From NCBI GenBank assembly GCA_031772625.1, contig CM062811.1:645434820-645498819 (forward strand): a stretch of DNA of 64,000 nucleotides, written 5' to 3'. Each line of letters begins with the position of its first letter. The stretch's first letter is position 1. Position numbers and translations under genes: made by a program. The notes under the pieces are model-generated. The model ran no database searches, was not told where the DNA came from, and worked only from the letters and a program-made list of their open reading frames with translations. This stretch comes from Pinus tabuliformis (taxonomy: Eukaryota > Streptophyta > Pinopsida > Pinales > Pinaceae). Shown here one piece after another: positions 48,341-60,861 of this stretch.

Positions 48341-49574
48341 AAGTGTTGACGGAGCGCATTAAAAACAATGTGGAAAAGATGACAAATATTGGGTTGAACT
48401 TTCAAAAGATTAGTTTATTTCACTGATGCAACAAGAACCCCAATTGCTCGCTCCTACCAGGAGTGTTCTTTCAAGATATGGAAAATAAGAGACTATACCC
48501 GCTCTGATTTGGCCATGAAGCCACGTTGGCATGAAGTGCCAAAAAGATTGAAGAAGTTAGGTAGGTAGTGGTGCCATCGTACGTGGCTATGCTATTGACT
48601 ACGATGCTTTTAAATGGTGGCAGATCTTCACGACCGGATTAGTGCCCGGGGATTATAAAAGATATTCATGTCATGGCACTTTTTTTGGTTACAAGGGAGA
48701 GCCACTAGTGGTTGAACGGGTCCACGTCAAGCAACCTTCTTGCTACGCTAGCAACTCACCTTTCATACGACATGTGGGGAATGCACACAGTGACTTGTTG
48801 ACATGATATATTCACCGATTTAGTAGGTGGAGGCGGGGTTTAGGGTTTGTGACATGTACAACTGTGCGCCTTGTTCTGTGTTGCGTTCATTTCGATTTGG
48901 CTCCTATTCTTGTCCGTTCGCTCTGCCAAGTAGTTGAGCGTCGCTGCTCCAATGTCGGTTACTACCATTATGGTCGTCGTTGATGTGGGTAATGGTTTCA
49001 GTGATGCGGGTGGTGGTTTATGGACCAACAGAGATGGTCGTGCTCGAGGTTGTTTGGTTGTTTTCATCTGTTTTGTCTTGTTTTTTCAACTGGTTTTTCT
49101 TCCCCTTCTGGTGGTATGGGCTCGTTATTCATTTGTACTTCTCCCTATGGTGGATTTAGCTTGGCTCGGTGTTGGCCATGGCCGTTTTGCACTTTGAACA
49201 AATTTTTCAAGTTTGTAGTTATATTTATGAGCTTCGATTTCACATTTTCACTGTATTTTTGGGGATATCTAACCATTCTGATGTTGTCTTGCAAGTTGTT
49301 GCAGGCTTAGCTACTATTTTTGGAGCATCTGGTGTTCTTGTGGCTTTCTGGCATGGAGAAAAAACAACAATTTTACATAGAAGGTAGGACAATGTCCTAC
49401 CAGCCTGAATACTCTCTTTTTTAACACATTTAGCTGAAATTGGATCATTGTGCCTTTGTTATGCTCGTGTGTGTGTTTTTAAACACCTTCACCTATGTGG
49501 GTTTTGTGGGTTTTGGCTAATTTATGGGTTTTCAGTTTTTTAGGTTTTGGGTTTTAGGTTTGTGTTTTACAGTA
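48341..49574. other. No gene recognised
   Basis: A more GC-balanced stretch at about 48,840-49,390 has open frames of under 100 codons and no family I recognise. It could be the 5' region of a degraded element. Confidence 0.35.
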
Positions 49575-52400
49575 AAAATTGTTAGCTATCTAAGTTTCCT
49601 TCTGAGAATGGGATATGTTGGAGTGGCATCAATGGGCTTTGGTCTTGTGTTAGTATTGGTTTCTATGTAAGTTAGTGAAGCGCTATATTTCAGTGTTCAG
49701 GATGGAGCTTAAAAACATCTTTATGTTTGGATGTTGGCAAGAAACTGCCTTTGGTTTTGGATTATGCTTTAGCTTCCTTTATCTGTGCTCCTAGTGTTGG
49801 TGGTTCTAGGTCAACAAGGTCAATCTCCTTTCCTGCTGCTATCTTTACTGCTCCCATTTAAAGCGTTGCTATGGGTCTCGATCTCGATCCAGAAGGGCTG
49901 CTATGAGCTATCAAACTAAGGGATCTTACTCTGCTTCGGCTAGAAGTCAAAAGATGAAAATTTATGAAGATAACCAACCATAGTCAAAATTGTTAGTTAT
50001 CTAGGTTTCCTTCTCAGAATGGTATATGCTGGAGTGGAATTGATGGGCTTTGGTCTTGTGTTGGTATTAGTTTCTATGTGAGTTAGTGGAAGTGTTATAT
50101 CTTAGTGTTCATGTTGGAGCTTGTCCAACTAAAAAACGATATCTTTTTGGCTTTTGTTTGTTTATATTATGATTTTTTGTTTCTTTATATTATGAACTTA
50201 GTGGAAGTGTTGTATATCTCAATGTTCAAGTTGGATCTTGTCCTTTTGAAAAATATATTTTTCTTTTTGGGTTTGGTTTGTTTAGGGTTTTGGGTTCTGT
50301 TTGTTTAAGTTATGAGCTAATGGAAGTGTTATAAATCTCAGTGTTCAGGTTCAGGTTGGAGCTTGTCCTTTTGAAAAAAAAAATGGGTTCTGTTTGGTTA
50401 TTGAGGGGATAGCTCATTCTACCTTCTAGTAGGAGCTCATGCTTGGTTCATCTCTTTTTATTTAGTGTTTTTGTGGAATACTTTTAGAAGCATGTATTAT
50501 TTTCTGTCATAATGGTTGGGTCATAATCTTTCATTGCATTGTGGATTTTTTCAAGAAGCTTTGCATTCTTTAACCCCACTCTCACAGCTTTACTCTACAT
50601 TAGATGTACATCAGATTTTCAAATCTATTAAGATGCACATTTTAGGTTCATTCATCACTAGAACTATTTATATTGCCTTATAAATTGTTAGTTATCTAGG
50701 TTGCCTTCTGAGAGTGGGATATGCTGGAGTGGAATCGATGGGCTCTGGTCTTGTGTCGATATTGGTTTCTATGTGAGTTAGTTGAAGTGCTATATCTCAG
50801 CGTTCAGGTTGGAGCTTGTCAAAATGGAAAATGGTATCTTTTTGGCTTCTGTTTGTTTATATTATGATTTTCTATTTGTTTATATTATGACTTAGTGGAA
50901 GTGTTGTATATCTCATGACTTAGTGGAAGTGTTGTATATCTCAATGTTCAGGTTGGATCTTGTCCTTTTGAAAAATATATTTTTCTTTTTGGGTTTGGTT
51001 TGTTTAGGGTTTTGGGTTCTATTTGTTTAAGTTATGAGCTAATGGAAGTGTTATATATCTCAGTGTTCAGGTTTAGGTTGGAGCTTGTCCTTTTGAAAAA
51101 GATATATTTTTGGGTTCTGTTTGGTTATTGAGGGGAGAGCTCATTCTACCTTCTAGTACGAGCTCATGCTTGGTTCATCTCTTTTTGTTTAGTGTTTCTC
51201 TGGAATACTTTTAGAAGCAAGTATTATTTTCTGTCATAATGGTTGGGTCACAATCTTTCATTGCATTATGGATTTTTTCAAGAAGCTTTGCACTATTTAG
51301 TCCCACTCTCATGGCTTTACTGTACATTAAATGTACATCAGGTTTTCAAGTTTTTTAAGTTGCACATTTCAGATGCACATTTCAAGTTCATTCATCATTG
51401 CATTGTGGATTTTTTCAAGCAGCTCTTCACTATTTATCCCCACTCTCATGGATTTAATGTACATTAGATGTACACCAGATTTTCAAGTCTGTTAAGATGC
51501 ACATTTCAGATGCACATTTTAGGTTCATTCATCACTAGAGCTATTTATCTTGCCTTATAAATTGCTAGTTATCTAGGTTTCCTTCTAAGAATGGGATATG
51601 CTGGAGTGGAATCGATGGGCTCTGGTCTTGTGTTGGTATTGGTTTCTATGTGAGTTAGTGGAAGTGTTATATCTCAGTGTTTAGGTTGGAAGTTGTCTAA
51701 TTGAAAAGGGCTATCTTTTTGGCTTCTATTTGTTTATATTTTGATTTTTTGTTTGTTTGTATTAGGACTTAGTGGAAGTGTTATATATCTCAATGTTTAG
51801 GTTGGATCATATCCTTTTGAAAAATATATTTTTCTTTTTGGGTTTAGTTTGTTTAGGGTTTTGGGTTTAGTTTGTTTAAGTTATGAGCTAATGGAAGTGT
51901 TATATATCTCAGTGTTCAGGTTGGAGCTTGACCTTTTGAAAAAGATATATTTTTTGGTTATGTTTGGTTATTGAGGGGAGAGCTCATTCTACCTTCTAGT
52001 ACGAGCTCATGCTTGCTTGGTTCATCTCTTTGTTTTTAGTGTTTCTTTGGAATACTTTTAGAATCATGTATTATTTTCTATCATCATGGTTGGGTCATAA
52101 TCTTTCATTGCATTGTGGGTTTTGTCAAGAAGCTCTGCACTGTTTAGCCCCACTCTGATGGCTTTACTCTACATTAGATGTACATAAGATTTTCAATTTT
52201 GTTAAGATGCACATTTCAAGTTCATTCATCATTGCATTGTGGCTTTACTGTACATTAGATGTACATTAGATTTTCAAGTTTGTTAAGATGCACATTTTAG
52301 GTTCATTCATCATTGCATTGTGGATTTTGTCAAGAAGCTCTAAACTGCTTAGCCCCACTCTCATGGTTTTACTGTACATTAGATGTACATCAGATCCTAA
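49575..52400 (+). repeat. Large complex tandem array (units up to about 880 bp)
   Basis: The block GAATGGGATATGCTGGAGTG (or a variant) recurs near 49,605, 50,020, 50,715 and 51,592. The block ATCTTTCATTGCATTGTGGA (or a variant) recurs near 50,528, 51,254, 51,395, 52,100 and 52,310. Spacings of about 415, 695 and 880 bp show units of unequal length with smaller repeats nested in them. No coding sequence is kept between units. Confidence 0.85.
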
Positions 52401-52408
52401 TTACAGTG

Positions 52409-53225
52409 AATATGTTTGTAATGATCCTAATTACAATGATAATTTTTTTATCTTTATATGTGCAATATATAACCTCTCTTGAGATAGGAATTGTCAATAT
52501 ATTACCTCTCTTGAAATATTAAAACAAATATCTTCCACTGGATAGATATTATAGATCTCTTTGTCTCTTGTTGAATCCCCTCATGCTCAGTTTCTCAATG
52601 GTTAGTAGTATCTTCTATTAGTAGCTACTTGTGATTTATGTTCACTTCTTTTCCTTCATTATTATGTTGCCTTCCATCAAGTAATTTCTAATTTAAGTAA
52701 TTACTACTTCTTTTCCTTTGCAATGTTGCTTCAAACTAGATTCAATTGATCTTTACTTTCTATTATTTTATTTTGAATTTTCTTTAGTGAGAACAAAGGG
52801 ACTATTTTGTTTACTGCCTCTGTGAGTAGATAGAGGGTTGGTTTCTATTGCACTTCTCAAGAAGATTCTCCTAGGAAGATCTTTCCTTTGAAAATGAAAA
52901 TGGTACATAATGCTGAGGGGGTCCCCATGGTGGAAAGAGTTACATTGAAGCTTCTAGGAATTATTCAACGATGAATATGTTTGTAATGATCCTAATTACA
53001 GTGATAATTTTTTATCTTTATATGTGCAATATATAACCTCTCTTGAAATATTGAAACAAATCTCGTCCACTTGATAGATATTACAGATAGATATTATAGA
53101 TCTATTTGTCTCTTGTTGAATCCCCTCATGCTCAATTTCTCAATGGTTATTATTATCTTCTGTTGGCAACAACTTGTGATTTATGTTCACATCTTTTCCT
53201 TCTTTATTATGTTGAATTTCATCAT
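52409..53225 (+). repeat. Direct duplication of about 260 bp, copies about 568 bp apart
   Basis: TGTTTGTAATGATCCTAATT starts a block at about 52,409 and again at about 52,977. Both continue through CCTCTCTTGAAATATT and TGAATCCCCTCATGCTCA and end near GATTTATGTTCAC. About 300 bp of unrelated sequence lies between. Confidence 0.8.
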
Positions 53226-53329
53226 AATTCCAGATCATAGTTCCAATTCAAATTCAATATAGTTTATAGTTTAGCTCCTACTATGAAACCAATCAACATA
53301 TTGCATCCTTACAAAATTCACATTTCGAT

Positions 53330-55100
53330 GTGGTTACAAAAATTAATTCATGCCACCCCTATGCTTGATGGCCTCCATTTCTTGCATTGTGCAGAATTGT
53401 TGAGTCTCTTGCCTGACCCAAGTATGGTGGACTGCCCAAGATTGGCTGATTAGGATGTGCTTGAATGTTGCCATATCCTTGACTCCAAGTTGCTCCTTGT
53501 AGCCATGGAGGGACTGAGTAACCCAAGTGTCCAGTTGTGTTGCTAACCCTAGCACTGAGTGCAGGTGTCATATAAACAGTTAGGATTTAAACCTACACTA
53601 GTAGGGGTCTATGAGGTCGGCACAACCCCTAGCTGATAGCAGGGGACTTGGATGTTAATCAGCTCTTGGTATGATGGTGTGTGCTCTGCAATGTGGTCCA
53701 ACGTATTGGACATCATCCTATTCGCCTCAAACTGGCTTGGACCATAGACTTACCTGTTGGTTACCCCTCCTCCTCTTTCCAACACTTCTTGAACCTTTCT
53801 TGCCTCCCTCTCTTGCCTTGCAAATTGCTTTTGATGTTCCTTATCTTCCCTTGATTTTTGTCTTTCCATCCTTTCCTCTGTTCGAGCTTCTGCTACTGCA
53901 ATCCTTGCAGCTCTCTTGTCCTTGGACAACTCCTTCTTTCTCTATTTAGTTTCTTGAATTTCATTTTTTTTACGTTCGGACTCAAACAATAAATTCATAT
54001 AATATTTAGATGTGAGCAACTGTGAACTCCTCCCCAAACGAAGACAATCTACAATTGAGTGCCTTGATGAGACCTTCACTCTCTCTACTGGTAGCTTTAG
54101 GAATGCACTAAGTAATCTCTGATTTGTCCCATGCTACCTAGGATCTGACACTTGGCTTTTAGCCTTTGGTACAACTGACTGGCCCCCATTATTGTCTTCT
54201 TCAGGTACTTCATGTTGAACAGGCTCCTCTTCCAGTGAACCATTGTCCACAAAATAATGAACAAGTTCGGTGTTCAACTCTGATGGTTGTGAAGGCATGT
54301 CCATGATTTCCTCATTGGTGGTAGACACATTATGTGTGTTGATATTCATCATGGCCTCTACCAACCATGATGGTGGGCTTACTTGGGTTGGCATGCTCAA
54401 TTGTTCATTGTTTAATCCTGTTGCATTATCATTTGAAATCAAGTTTGCATTTTCATTCACTTCATCAATTGCCTCATATGGAATATCACATGTAGAATTG
54501 GCATGTGGTTCAGTGGGTGTGACAACCTCCATGACATTGACAGTTGGTTCATGACTGAACTATGTCTCACTCACATGTTCATCATCATCACCGCATAAGT
54601 CCCTTCATAAAGGGACATTATACCTTCAGCAGGAGCAACAACTTCTTGGGCATCAACAGTGTCTTGTAAGTTCTCAGCTTCTTGAATTTCCACATAAAAT
54701 GCTTGGCTACAACAAGTATCATGCACGACAGCATCAACATTAAGTGGCCATATACTAGTCCTCCTAAATCTAGCCTTGATATTAGAAGGTGTGAGAGTCC
54801 TTTTTAATTCTCTAATTGCAAGCTCAGCTAGCTCAAACCTCTTTACTTCCACCCCTAGATTCTTTTCCATCCACAAAGCTCGCTCGATCCTGAAATAATT
54901 CTTGAAAGGCCCAAAGACATTGACATCAAGGGGTTGCAATCTATGAGTGGTATGAGCCGGCAATGTTAATAGTTCAATGCCAAAATTGTTCTCCTCCTCA
55001 ATTGTCTACAATGGCATGTGGCTTCCATGGCCATCTAAAATTAGTAGGTGTCTATTTTCAAGCAAGATACCACCTAGTACATGATCAAGGGCTCAATATT
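53330..55100 (-). pseudogene. pogo-like DNA transposase (DDE_1 family), 5'-truncated
   Basis: The minus-strand translation shows HLLILDGHGSHM (55,016-55,045), the second catalytic Asp region of DDE_1 transposases. Then HTTHRLQPLDVNVFGPFKNY (about 54,901-54,957) carries the third catalytic Asp. These are hallmarks of the pogo/Tigger branch of the Tc1-mariner superfamily, which cut and paste DNA at TA sites. The helix-turn-helix part and first Asp are missing because family G copy 2 begins at 55,101. An in-frame stop follows the second motif within a few codons. Downstream come an acidic tail (54,134-54,532), a long charged coiled coil (KDKRAARIAVAEARTEERME, near 53,900) and a glutamine- and asparagine-rich C-terminus to about 53,340, parts unusual in a simple transposase. 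Confidence 0.75.
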
Positions 55101-55422
55101 TAGCTTAAAATTAAAAGTTATCAAATTGGCTCGAAAACTATATGGTTGTGTCCATCTTGTCAAGACAATGGCAACACAATTCATTTCGTCAAAAACGGAG
55201 TTCGGATGAAGGAGAAAAGGCCTGCTGTTCATTTTCCTAATCGGCTAAAAAAAGTGCAGAATGGGACAGAATGATGACATGGTAATCCAGTCAGGAATCC
55301 AATCAGCAAGGGGAATCTTCTTCAGTTTTTTCTCAATGGGGTTGTGACAAGTGTCACCTCCGGACTTGCCAGTGTAGTTATGTGCAAGAGAAATTGCCTA
55401 ATTGGCCTCTAAGGTGGAATTC

Positions 55423-55474
<52 letters not shown>

Positions 55475-56432
55475 CAATATTAAATCCACATTTCATTTAA
55501 CAAAGTCTGAAGGCATATATACTTTAGATTTCAAATGGCATGTTAAATACCAAATGGAACATTTAACTAAGGTTTCGGTGACATATTATACGATATTAAA
55601 AAAATGCGATGGTGGATGGCGAGTTTGAACCCATGACCTCCCCATCATAACTCCCATGCATTACCATCAAGCTACAGCCTATATCCGTTGTATGGAGGGT
55701 CACGCACATTTATTTAAAGCCTTATCTATTGACTGACGGCAAAGAGGAGGGAGCTAGCCCTGCGGGGCCAATGCCCTCTCCATGCGACCACAAACCACAT
55801 GACCAAGGGCCAACACCAGCACTAAGCATGTTTAGAGCGCCATTAATCCATGATTAGCCTTCATTAATCCATTAATTAAGCTGGCAGCAATTATGGCAGA
55901 GCCACCAAATCCGGAACTACCACCAAACATGACGGACTTAATTGGAGTCTCTCAAGATTTAGTGGAGGTTTCCTAGGAAAAATTGAAAGAGGCATAACTT
56001 ACTCAATTTTCGACCAAATTGAGATCAGAAAGAAGTGTTCTTAGCTAATTTGGACCTTATGAATACATTGGTGTAGGTATCAAGAGCCATATAGCTTTAT
56101 AAACATCATTTTTTCCACATTGAGCTAATAAAGAGTCTTAAGCCATGGAAGCTGGACCAAAGAGATGTAGCCCAGGAGGGATGAAATCCTTCATCAAAAT
56201 ATTTTTTTAATGTGTCTATTTGATGGTTTGCTATAATGTAGATGTTTGTTGTTCATTATTCATTTATGAAGCTATTTTTCTCATGAATGTCTTGTTTAAC
56301 TTAAGGAAATTTACCTATTTGTAAGCACCAACAACTAAGGAAACCTCAGCTCAAAAAGTAAGAAGAAAGCACATGTTTATAAATCTATAATTGTTATTAA
56401 CACAACAAAACTAATCATATAAATACAGATCA
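55101..56432 (+). repeat. 5' LTR of family G copy 2
   Basis: About 1,332 bp. Begins TAGCTTAAAATTAAAAG (a decayed TG start) and ends ACAGATCA. It contains a (TA)n tract at 55,434-55,473, an antisense tRNA-like cassette at 55,619-55,681, an AATAAA-like signal near 56,127 and the block GCTGGACC...GTAGCCCAGGAGGG shared with copy 1. Confidence 0.75.
55619..55681 (-). repeat. tRNA-like (SINE-like) cassette inside the LTR of family G copy 2, antisense to the element
   Basis: On the minus strand AGGCTGTAGCTTGATGGTAA (A-box-like) is followed by GGTCATGGGTTCAAACTC (B-box-like), and a run of seven T bases follows at about 55,600. The cassette aligns with 7,362-7,414 in the LTR of copy 1, in the same orientation relative to the element. 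Confidence 0.55.
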
Positions 56433-56435
56433 AGT

Positions 56436-56449
56436 TGGTATCAGAGTTC
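56436..56449 (+). other. Primer binding site of family G copy 2
   Basis: TGGTATCAGAGTTC, a few bases after the LTR, matches the initiator-Met tRNA complement for its first eleven bases. Confidence 0.8.
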
Positions 56450-56576
56450 AAGGTTGAATTGCTTGATTTCTTGAGTTTGTGCAATTAGGATTTTAATGGT
56501 TGCAAAATTCTGATGCTTACAAGGTTAAAGTTGCAGAGAGGATAAGGGAACCTATTGGTTGCAACTCATGAGATAA

Positions 56577-57750
56577 TGCCTAGAAGAAGGAGAGCCACAA
56601 TGCTACAATATCCAACACCCAAATTTCTAATTCCAGTTGCACTTGAAGCTCCTCAATTTTTTCCTTCGATTGAGATTGAAGAGGTGCAATCAGTACAAAT
56701 TTTTGAGCCTGAATCCATAGCCATTATGTATGGAGAAAGAGAGCCTGAAGGTCCCTCTTTAGAAGAGGAAGAATTTAGGAAAGCTTTCTATACTTTGACT
56801 GAGATGGTTAAAGTCCTTTATGAAGAAAGGAACACCAGAATGGTTGGAGAGAGTTCTAAACCTCCACATGGAGAAGGAAGATCAGAGGACAAAAAAGATG
56901 AGAAGAATGATTCTAAAGGGAATGGTGGAAATCCACCTCCATCTCCACCATCCTCGTCATCTTCCTCATAATCTTCACCATCTCACACATCATCATCTTC
57001 CACTACTGCCATTTCCCATACTCATTCCAAAACCCCAAAAGGAAAAACTCCATTATTGAAATTGGACCTAAAATTTGAACTTCCCATGTACAATGGATAA
57101 GTGAATGCAGAAACGTTGGGCAATTGGATTTGACAGTTGGAGGTATATTGCAGAATTCAGAACCTTCAAGAAGACTGCATAAAGATCTAGTTAGCTTCAC
57201 TGAGGCTAGAAGGAGATACACTAATTTGGTGGGAAGCAAAGACTCAAGAGGAAATGAGAATCCATGGTAAGATATCCATCGCTTGGGTTGAATTTGTTTC
57301 TGCAATTAAAAGACAGTTTTATCCTTTAGCTTATATGCAAAAATACATTATGAGTTGGCAAAACTTTAGGCAGCTTAAAGGCCAAATAGTCCAAGATTAT
57401 ACATAGGAGTTTAGAAAAAGGGTTTTGTTATTAGGAGTTAATTTGAATTCCCAAGATACATTGTTGAAATATATTGGGGGTTTACATTTCTATTTGAAAC
57501 ATACTATCCTTATGTTTAACCCAAACAATTTAGATGAGGTATGTGTGCAAGCCACACATCTTGAATCTATAGGAAAGAACACTTATGAAGAGGATATTAA
57601 TAAAAATCCACCTAAGGGTAAGGAGAAAGAGAAAGGAGGAAAAAGGAAGGGAAAGAAAAATGCAAGTGTGAAGAAATAAGGGGAGAAAATCACATGCAAA
57701 CATTGTTCCAAAGAGGGGCATGATGAAGCCCACTGCTGTAAATTGCATTA
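56577..57750 (+). mobile_element. gag region of family G copy 2 (fossil)
   Basis: Opens with a basic start (PRRRRATMLQYPTP), an acidic stretch and a low-complexity region rich in proline, serine and histidine. Then comes the capsid domain (LDLKFELPMYNG near 57,062) ending near HTILMFNPNNLDEVCVQATH (57,500-57,560), a lysine-rich tail, and a zinc-knuckle-like CKHCSKEGHDEAHC near 57,690. Broken in several places. Confidence 0.8.
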
Positions 57751-57939
57751 AAAAATGAGACAAAAAAAAGTTCAACAATAAAGAGAAACAAAAAATCATT
57801 GCTATCACTCAAGAAGATTTAGGTTCTAATCAGGTGATGAAAACAAAATCACTATCCTTGGAATGAAGGGAAAACAATATATTGTAGGAACTAGTTCACA
57901 AAACTATAACACTACTACTCTAGATGAAAAAAGATGAAT

Positions 57940-58131
57940 TGAGTTGTTTCATGTTAGGGTCATATCTAAACACACCAAGATTGACACACTCTTCGATAGT
58001 GGGTCACAAGCGAATCTAATCTCTGAAGACTTAGTCAATAGATTGAATCTTGAAACTGTACCTCAACATAAACCATACCCTTTGGGATGGATAACAAGAG
58101 ACACAAGTTTACAGGTTACAAGCAAATGTTT
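57940..58131 (+). mobile_element. Protease region of family G copy 2 (fossil)
   Basis: TKIDTLFDSGSQANLISEDL is the aspartic protease active site (DSG), matching DTLFDNGSQVNLIS in copy 1. The chromovirus derivative is inserted just downstream. Confidence 0.85.
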
Positions 58132-58464
58132 TGTTAGGCCCCTATACTACTAGTGTAACCCCTTATTGTTATTAGTGCAACCCCCTTATTATATTGTTGT
58201 ACCCATGTAGTCCGCATATTGTTATTATTGTGCCCCATAGAAGCCCACTATTGTTATTATTGTGCCCTTACATTATTATTGTTATGTCGGCTTTGATTAT
58301 CTTATGACCCCTTAGACTCCTATATATAGAAAGGAGGTCTTGTCATTTGTATCATCCAAGAATTGTTCATTTGTGTAATGTAAAGGAGGTTGCCCCCTCG
58401 AAGAGGCTTATTTCTAAGGCGTTCATCTATCTTTTCTATCCTTTTGTGAGTTGGTTTCATAACA
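58132..58464 (+). repeat. 5' LTR of the chromovirus derivative
   Basis: Begins TGTTAGGCCCCTATAC and ends TTTCATAACA. A TATA-like box TATATATAGA lies at 58,321-58,330 and is kept in the 3' LTR at 61,051-61,060. Confidence 0.88.
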
Positions 58465-59760
58465 TTTGGTATCAGAGCTTTGGATTCTAGGGTTTCGTTA
58501 CTCCAAACAGGTCATCGTGGAATTTTCGCTATAACTCTTTCGCTACAAAGTTTCAGAAGCTAACAAAAAAATCCGTTTGAGAAGAGATCGGTCTAAACCC
58601 CGGCTCTGAATTTCATATCCTCTCGCACTTTCAAAGATATAATCTGAGGAAGTTAGGGTTTTTGCAGACCCTTGAATTACATTCCAAACAGGGCAGCTTG
58701 GGAAAATCGTCATAACTTTCTCTTTGAGCATCAAATAAATTTTTTGTAGAAAGTTATAGAAAGAGGACAGACAGCAGTTTGTTTGGTACCCTTTTCAGAA
58801 CCTAAGGTTGAAACAGTGACCCGCGACACGTCATACAAGTTTGCTATACTAAACAAGTCTATAAGCAGGTCACCGTGGGAGATTTGGCATATCTATTCCT
58901 TAGAGAATCCAATATTGATCTGACTTGTAGGGTTAGGAAGAGGACTCAGGGGATATTATAGACCAAAATTTCATCACTAAAAGATCTGAAAGTTCAGAGT
59001 TACAGTCGTTTCAAGATAGAGCTCCTAAAATCAAGAAAAAGTGAGATGAGGAAGTTTGATGGCAAGGATCCGGTAAATTAGATACTACAAATGGAGAAAT
59101 ATTTGGATCTACATGGTGTACCACTGTTACAAAAGGTATGTATTGCATCTAATTATTTAGAACTGGACCAATTTTTATGGTACAAAGGGCTTTGTTCTCG
59201 TAAACCACTTGTCACATGGTCAATTTTCATGAAGAAAATGATAGCACATTATGAGGATACAAAGAGAAACACCTTCTTTAGCCAATTGATAAATCTCAAA
59301 CAAAAGTGTTCAATGGCAGAGCACATTGAGGACTTTCAAAAATTGAATATAAGGGTAAATGATATTCCAGATAAGTAAAGGATTGATGTCTTCATAGGTA
59401 CTTTAAAGGATAACATTCAACATGAGGTTTGTCTTTGGAAACCTAATTCATTAGAGAAGGCATTCAGTTGGGCAAGAAAAATTGAAAGCGAAATTATGGA
59501 AACAAAGAATCCCACCACTCATGACTATAATTATGGGAGTGTTTTTTCTCCTAGCCTTCGAGAACCTACAAGGTTTACACCTCAACAATTGGAAGAAAAA
59601 AGAGAAAAAGGGCTTTGTTACAATTGTGATAGCAAATGCACTAAAAGTCATAAGTGTGCTGAGAAGAAATTATTTTACATAGATTATGAAGAGGTGGAAG
59701 AAAAGGATCAAGAAACATCAAAAGAAGATGATATACACCAGGAACCAACCCCAGAGAAAG

Positions 59761-60129
59761 AAGAAATGAATCCGACCATATCTTGTAAAGCATTGGAAAG
59801 AATTACCACTCCTCAAACTCTCAAGATAGAAGGACATATCAAGAAGAAAAAGGTTCACAAAGTGAAAGATCACATCGAGAAAGAAGAAATGAATCCAACC
59901 ATATCTTGTAATGCATTGGCCGGAATTACCACTCCTCAAACTATCAATATAGAAGGACATATCAAGAAGAAAAATGTTCAAGAAGTGAAAAATCACATCG
60001 AGCATCAAGAAATGAATTTGACCATATCTTGTAAAGCATTGGAAGAAATTACCACTACTCAAACTCCCAATATAGAAGGACATATCAAGAAGCAAAATGT
60101 TCAAGCAGTGAAAGATCACATCGAGAATC
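59761..60129 (+). repeat. Three 123-bp (41-codon) tandem repeats
   Basis: AAGAAATGAAT starts a unit at 59,761, 59,884 and 60,007. Each unit encodes a variant of TISCKALERITTPQT followed by IEGHIKKK, the segment that normally precedes the protease once in this group of elements. The exact multiple of three keeps the frame open across all copies. Confidence 0.9.
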
Positions 60130-60861
60130 AACAACAAGTTCTCCAACTTTTAAAGGATAATGCCACTTTGGTGTAGAATCGAATGAAACAACAGGTAGAT
60201 CAACATCGAAGTGAAAAAACTTTTGATGTAGGTGATTGGGTATTTTTACAGCTACATCTCAAGCAAGCTATTTATGAGAAGGAAATGTTGGAAATACTAC
60301 ATGCACTTAAGAAATGGTGACCTTACCCAATGGGAAGACACTTCAAGGTAAAAATGTATCATGATAGTCTTAAATACTTTTTAGAAAAAATATTATCGTT
60401 AGAAGAACAGAAAAAATGGGTCACAAATATGTTGGGTTATGACTTTGACACCATCTATAGGAAAGGGAAGAAAAATTTTGTTGCAGATGCACTCTCAAGA
60501 AAGGATGAGGATGTGGAAGCATTGTTTTGTGCTATTTCTATTATCCAACCAGATTGGATAAACGAAGCAAGGGATGAATGGAATAAGGATGAATAAGTGT
60601 GGCCACTCATTCAATAGTTGCAGAATATCCCAATTCAAACAATATTTCCAGAACTTGAAGAGGAAGGAAAAATCATATTGGAACCTAGAGCAGTCACAGA
60701 AACAAGAACTCAATAGCTACGAAATCGATCAATTTCAGAGTATCTCATCAAGTGGAAGAACTTACCCGCTGAAGATTCCACATGGGAGGACAATAATTTT
60801 ATACAAAAGCATCAAGAACTACTCAAGCATTGCGCACAACACTTTTTGAAGGAGAGGGGCA

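Noticed and set aside
48830-49400. Cluster of overlapping open frames of 70-96 codons on the plus strand
   Set aside because: No recognisable domain, several frames compete, and codon use looks random. Not supported as a gene.
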